From: Gemmatimonadota bacterium
GTDB lineage: Bacteria > Gemmatimonadota > Gemmatimonadetes > Gemmatimonadales > GWC2-71-9
Direction: 5' to 3'
Assembly (NCBI GenBank): GCA_003221085.1
Contig: QHUD01000046.1
Location: 1-14,767, forward strand
Length of the DNA stretch: 14,767 nt
Part shown: piece after piece, positions 13,349 to 14,767 of the stretch
Numbering within the stretch: position 1 is the first letter of the stretch
How the letters are laid out: each line of letters begins with the position of its first letter
Made by a program: the position numbers and the translations under genes
The notes under the pieces: generated by a model
Told to the model about the DNA's origin: nothing
The model's database searches: none
Seen by the model: the letters and a program-made list of their open reading frames with translations, nothing else

Positions 13349-13848
13349 GCGATGCCGGTCACGCTCGTGGTCAGTTCGGCGCGCAGCACGGCAAACGGGA
13401 CGGTATACGCCAAGCGCTTCGCGCGTACGACGAGATCGACGGCGGGCAGGGAGGCGAGCGGATAGCGTCTGAGGATCTCTTTCAAGCGGCGACGCAAGCG
13501 GTTGCGCGCCACCGCGGTGAACTGAAAGCGGGGTACCACGATCGCCGTCCGCAGGTGGTCCAGCGGACTCGGGCGCCACGCCAGGTCGAGATGCGGGGTG
13601 CGCAAGCGGCGACCCTGTTCCCAGCACGCAGCGAGCTCCGGACCGCGCGCCAGGCGCACGCGCCGCGGGAACCGCTCTCCCGTTAGTGACTCCGGTGTTT
13701 GGACGGCAGGCGGACGGTGAGGCGCTTGCGCCCCTTCTTCCGCCGACGGGACAGGACGGCGCGACCCCACACGTCTTTCATCCGCGCACGAAATCCGTGC
13801 TTGTTGATGCGCCGCCGATTGCGCGGGCGATACGTCGGACCCATACAT
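13345..13848 (-). CDS. rnpA: Ribonuclease P protein component, possibly an extended form overlapping rpmH
   Basis: RnpA is the protein part of RNase P, which matures tRNA 5' ends. The conserved part is RFPRRVRLARGPELAACWEQ, the central VVPRF strand, and the signature ARNRLRRRLKEILRR (Arg115-Asn116-Arg117 in the long form). From the ATG at 13848 the protein is 167 aa, against the usual 110-130, because the first 55 codons run through all of rpmH in another frame. Other in-frame starts are a GTG at 13770 inside rpmH and a GTG at 13659 after it. The last gives 104 aa, has no ribosome binding site and would cut off the RFPRR segment. The ATG at 13848 lies 4 nt before the rpmH ATG behind the same GAGAGGA, as described in Thermus. 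The gene is certain; the start is not. Confidence 0.85.
   Translation of the reverse strand: MYGSDVSPAQSAAHQQARISCADERRVGSRRPVPSAEEGAQAPHRPPAVQTPESLTGERFPRRVRLARGPELAACWEQGRRLRTPHLDLAWRPSPLDHLRTAIVVPRFQFTAVARNRLRRRLKEILRRYPLASLPAVDLVVRAKRLAYTVPFAVLRAELTTSVTGIA
13683..13844 (-). CDS. rpmH: 50S ribosomal protein L34
   Basis: This is a short basic protein of 53 aa with the L34 signature: MGPTYRPRNRRRINKHGFRA, then RMKDVWGRAVLSRRRKKGRK and RLTVRLP. L34 normally has 44-50 residues and KRTYQPxxxRRxxxHGFRxRM; the fit is clear though the first residues differ and the tail is a little longer. The ATG at 13844 has GAGAGGA (13855-13849) at ideal spacing. It is the first gene of the rpmH-rnpA-yidD-yidC-mnmE operon, transcribed away from dnaA. 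Its whole length also lies within the longer open frame of rnpA. Confidence 0.95.
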   Translation of the reverse strand: MGPTYRPRNRRRINKHGFRARMKDVWGRAVLSRRRKKGRKRLTVRLPSKHRSH

Positions 13849-13867
13849 TCCTCTCGGGAGGACGGGA

Positions 13868-13897
13868 AACGTACACGGTCGTCGGCGCGGTGGTCAA
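13868..13897 (-). promoter_or_regulatory. Candidate promoter of the rpmH operon
   Basis: On the minus strand TTGACC (13897-13892) is followed after 18 bp by TACGTT (13873-13868), a plausible sigma70-type pair. It would give a leader of about 15-20 nt before rpmH. Its -35 box is only 2 bp from the -35 box of the dnaA promoter on the other strand. Confidence 0.45.
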
Positions 13898-13899
13898 GG

Positions 13900-13928
13900 T
13901 TGACTTTTCCACAAGCGGCGCGTACTTT
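13900..13928 (+). promoter_or_regulatory. Candidate dnaA promoter
   Basis: TTGACT (13900-13905) and TACTTT (13923-13928) are separated by 17 bp. The -35 box is near consensus and the -10 box is weaker. The predicted start is near 13935, about 35 nt before the dnaA ATG. No good ribosome binding site was seen before that ATG. A DnaA box overlaps the start of the spacer. Confidence 0.5.
13905..13913 (+). promoter_or_regulatory. DnaA box (TTTTCCACA)
   Basis: TTTTCCACA fits the DnaA-box consensus TTWTNCACA and differs by one base from the strongest form TTATCCACA. It lies between the back-to-back dnaA and rpmH promoters, where bound DnaA could repress dnaA, as known in several bacteria. I saw only this one clear box in the 122-bp gap, so the gap alone is not evidence of a full origin. 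Confidence 0.6.
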
Positions 13929-13970
13929 CGGGCCGCCCTTGCAGGACGTCCCACCTCTCGTTATTCGCGG

Positions 13971-14767
13971 ATGGAGCAGTCAACTAAAGAAGCTTGGAAG
14001 CGACTCCTCGACGAGGCGCGGCGCGAACTCCCTGACGCCACGGTGCGGACGTGGCTCGAGCCAGCGATCCCGATCGCCCTGGACGACGGTCGCCTGATCG
14101 TCGGTGCACCCGATCAATTCGCCGTCGAGTGGAACGAGTCGAAGCACGCCAACGTGCTGGCGCGCGCGGCCGAGCGGGTGTTCGGGCGCCCCACGGCGGT
14201 CGTGTTCCGGGTGCAGGAGGATCGCCAGCAGCGTCCGCAAATGGATTTTTTCGTGGCGCCGCGCGAGCCGGCGAGCGTCGACAAGACCGGCGTCCCGACC
14301 ACGCCGCTCAACGAGCGGTACACGTTTCAGACGTTCGTGATCGGAAAGTCGAACGAGCTCGCCGCCGCCGCGGCACACGCCGTCGCGGAAGCCCCCGGCA
14401 AGACCTACAACCCGCTCTTCATCTACGGCGCGACCGGCCTCGGCAAGACGCACCTGATGCAGGCAGTCGCCCACGCCGTGCTGACGAAGTATCCGGGGAC
14501 GCGGGTCCACTACTTCGGGGCCGAGCAGTTCATCAACGAGGTGATCGAGTCGATTCACGCCCGCACCATGTCCGAGTTCCGGCGTCGCTACCGCAACGAC
14601 GTGGACCTCTTCCTGGTGGACGACGTGCATTTCCTCGAAGGCAAGGAAATGACGCAGGAAGAGTTCTTCCACACCTTCAACGCGCTGTTCGAGGGACACA
14701 AGCAGATCGTGCTCACCTCGGATCGGCCGCCGAAGGAGATTCCAGGACTGGAAGATCGCTTGATCTC
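13971..14767 (+). CDS. dnaA: Chromosomal replication initiator protein DnaA (3' partial)
   Basis: The first 265 codons are present and the frame is open at the window end. Domain I (WKRLLDEARRELPDATVRTWLEP) and a short linker precede the AAA+ domain, which begins at NERYTFQTFVIGKSNELA. Walker A is GATGLGKT (residues 153-160, Lys159), Walker B is LFLVDDVHF (Asp217-Asp218), and the sensor-1 region LTSDRPPKEIPGLEDRL is the last visible part. The DNA-binding domain IV lies beyond the window. The linker between domain I and the AAA+ domain is short, about 30-40 residues. The gene is divergent from rpmH, the usual arrangement near the replication origin. Confidence 0.98.
   Translation, partial: MEQSTKEAWKRLLDEARRELPDATVRTWLEPAIPIALDDGRLIVGAPDQFAVEWNESKHANVLARAAERVFGRPTAVVFRVQEDRQQRPQMDFFVAPREPASVDKTGVPTTPLNERYTFQTFVIGKSNELAAAAAHAVAEAPGKTYNPLFIYGATGLGKTHLMQAVAHAVLTKYPGTRVHYFGAEQFINEVIESIHARTMSEFRRRYRNDVDLFLVDDVHFLEGKEMTQEEFFHTFNALFEGHKQIVLTSDRPPKEIPGLEDRLI

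Noticed and set aside
11786..13465. A 559-codon plus-strand frame opposite yidC, yidD and rnpA
   Set aside because: Three known genes occupy the other strand, and the translated sequence is His/Arg-rich with no motif.
13121..13627. A longer 168-codon form of yidD
   Set aside because: The extra N-terminal part lies wholly over rnpA in another frame, while the ATG at 13348 gives the normal family length and couples to the rnpA stop.
13849..13970. A complete replication origin in the rpmH-dnaA gap
   Set aside because: Only one clear DnaA box and no AT-rich unwinding region were seen in 122 bp; the origin may lie beyond dnaA.

Overview
The window looks like a stretch of a high-GC bacterial chromosome next to the replication origin, most likely from Gemmatimonadota. 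The lineage is inferred from the style of YidC, the secreted subtilase and the overall gene mix, not proven. Signs of a GC-rich genome include frequent GTG and TTG starts, start/stop overlaps and Pro/Arg-rich linkers. No rRNA, tRNA, CRISPR array or mobile element was seen.

Left block (1-2596, + strand): a c-type cytochrome/helix-hairpin-helix protein cut by the window edge, then pabA, a DUF447 gene and mptG (beta-RFAP synthase). The last three overlap at their start and stop codons. Together they point to tetrahydromethanopterin (H4MPT) synthesis: PabA helps make p-aminobenzoate and MptG condenses it with PRPP. mptG has lost an internal segment and its reading frame.

Methanol block (2597-7797, + strand): a strong sigma70-type promoter and a roughly 155-nt structured leader precede xoxF, a lanthanide-type PQQ methanol dehydrogenase. 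A large hairpin follows, then xoxJ (periplasmic binding protein), xoxG (cytochrome c), a secreted pentapeptide-repeat protein and a YVTN beta-propeller of the PQQ-catabolism type. A DoxX-family membrane gene converges on the propeller gene, the two stop codons overlapping at CTAG. In the inferred pathway XoxF oxidises methanol in the periplasm, XoxG takes the electrons, and H4MPT carries the formaldehyde-level carbon in the cytoplasm.

Right block (8434-13844, - strand): a secreted subtilisin-like protease, then mnmE, yidC, yidD, rnpA and rpmH, the classic origin-proximal operon read from high to low coordinates. yidC also has an internal loss with a frame change near its 3' end. rpmH (53 aa) lies inside a longer open frame that continues into rnpA, and the two possible starts are 4 nt apart, an arrangement known from Thermus. 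Six short tandem arrays of 7- or 8-bp units lie in mnmE, yidC and the gaps beside them.

Right end (13849-14767): a 122-bp divergent control region with a DnaA box between back-to-back promoters, then dnaA, cut by the window end. No gene-free stretch exceeds 300 bases. The largest gaps are 2597-2810, 13849-13970, 4581-4711 and 9970-10086. I saw no convincing signal in 9970-10086 apart from the protease ribosome binding site.
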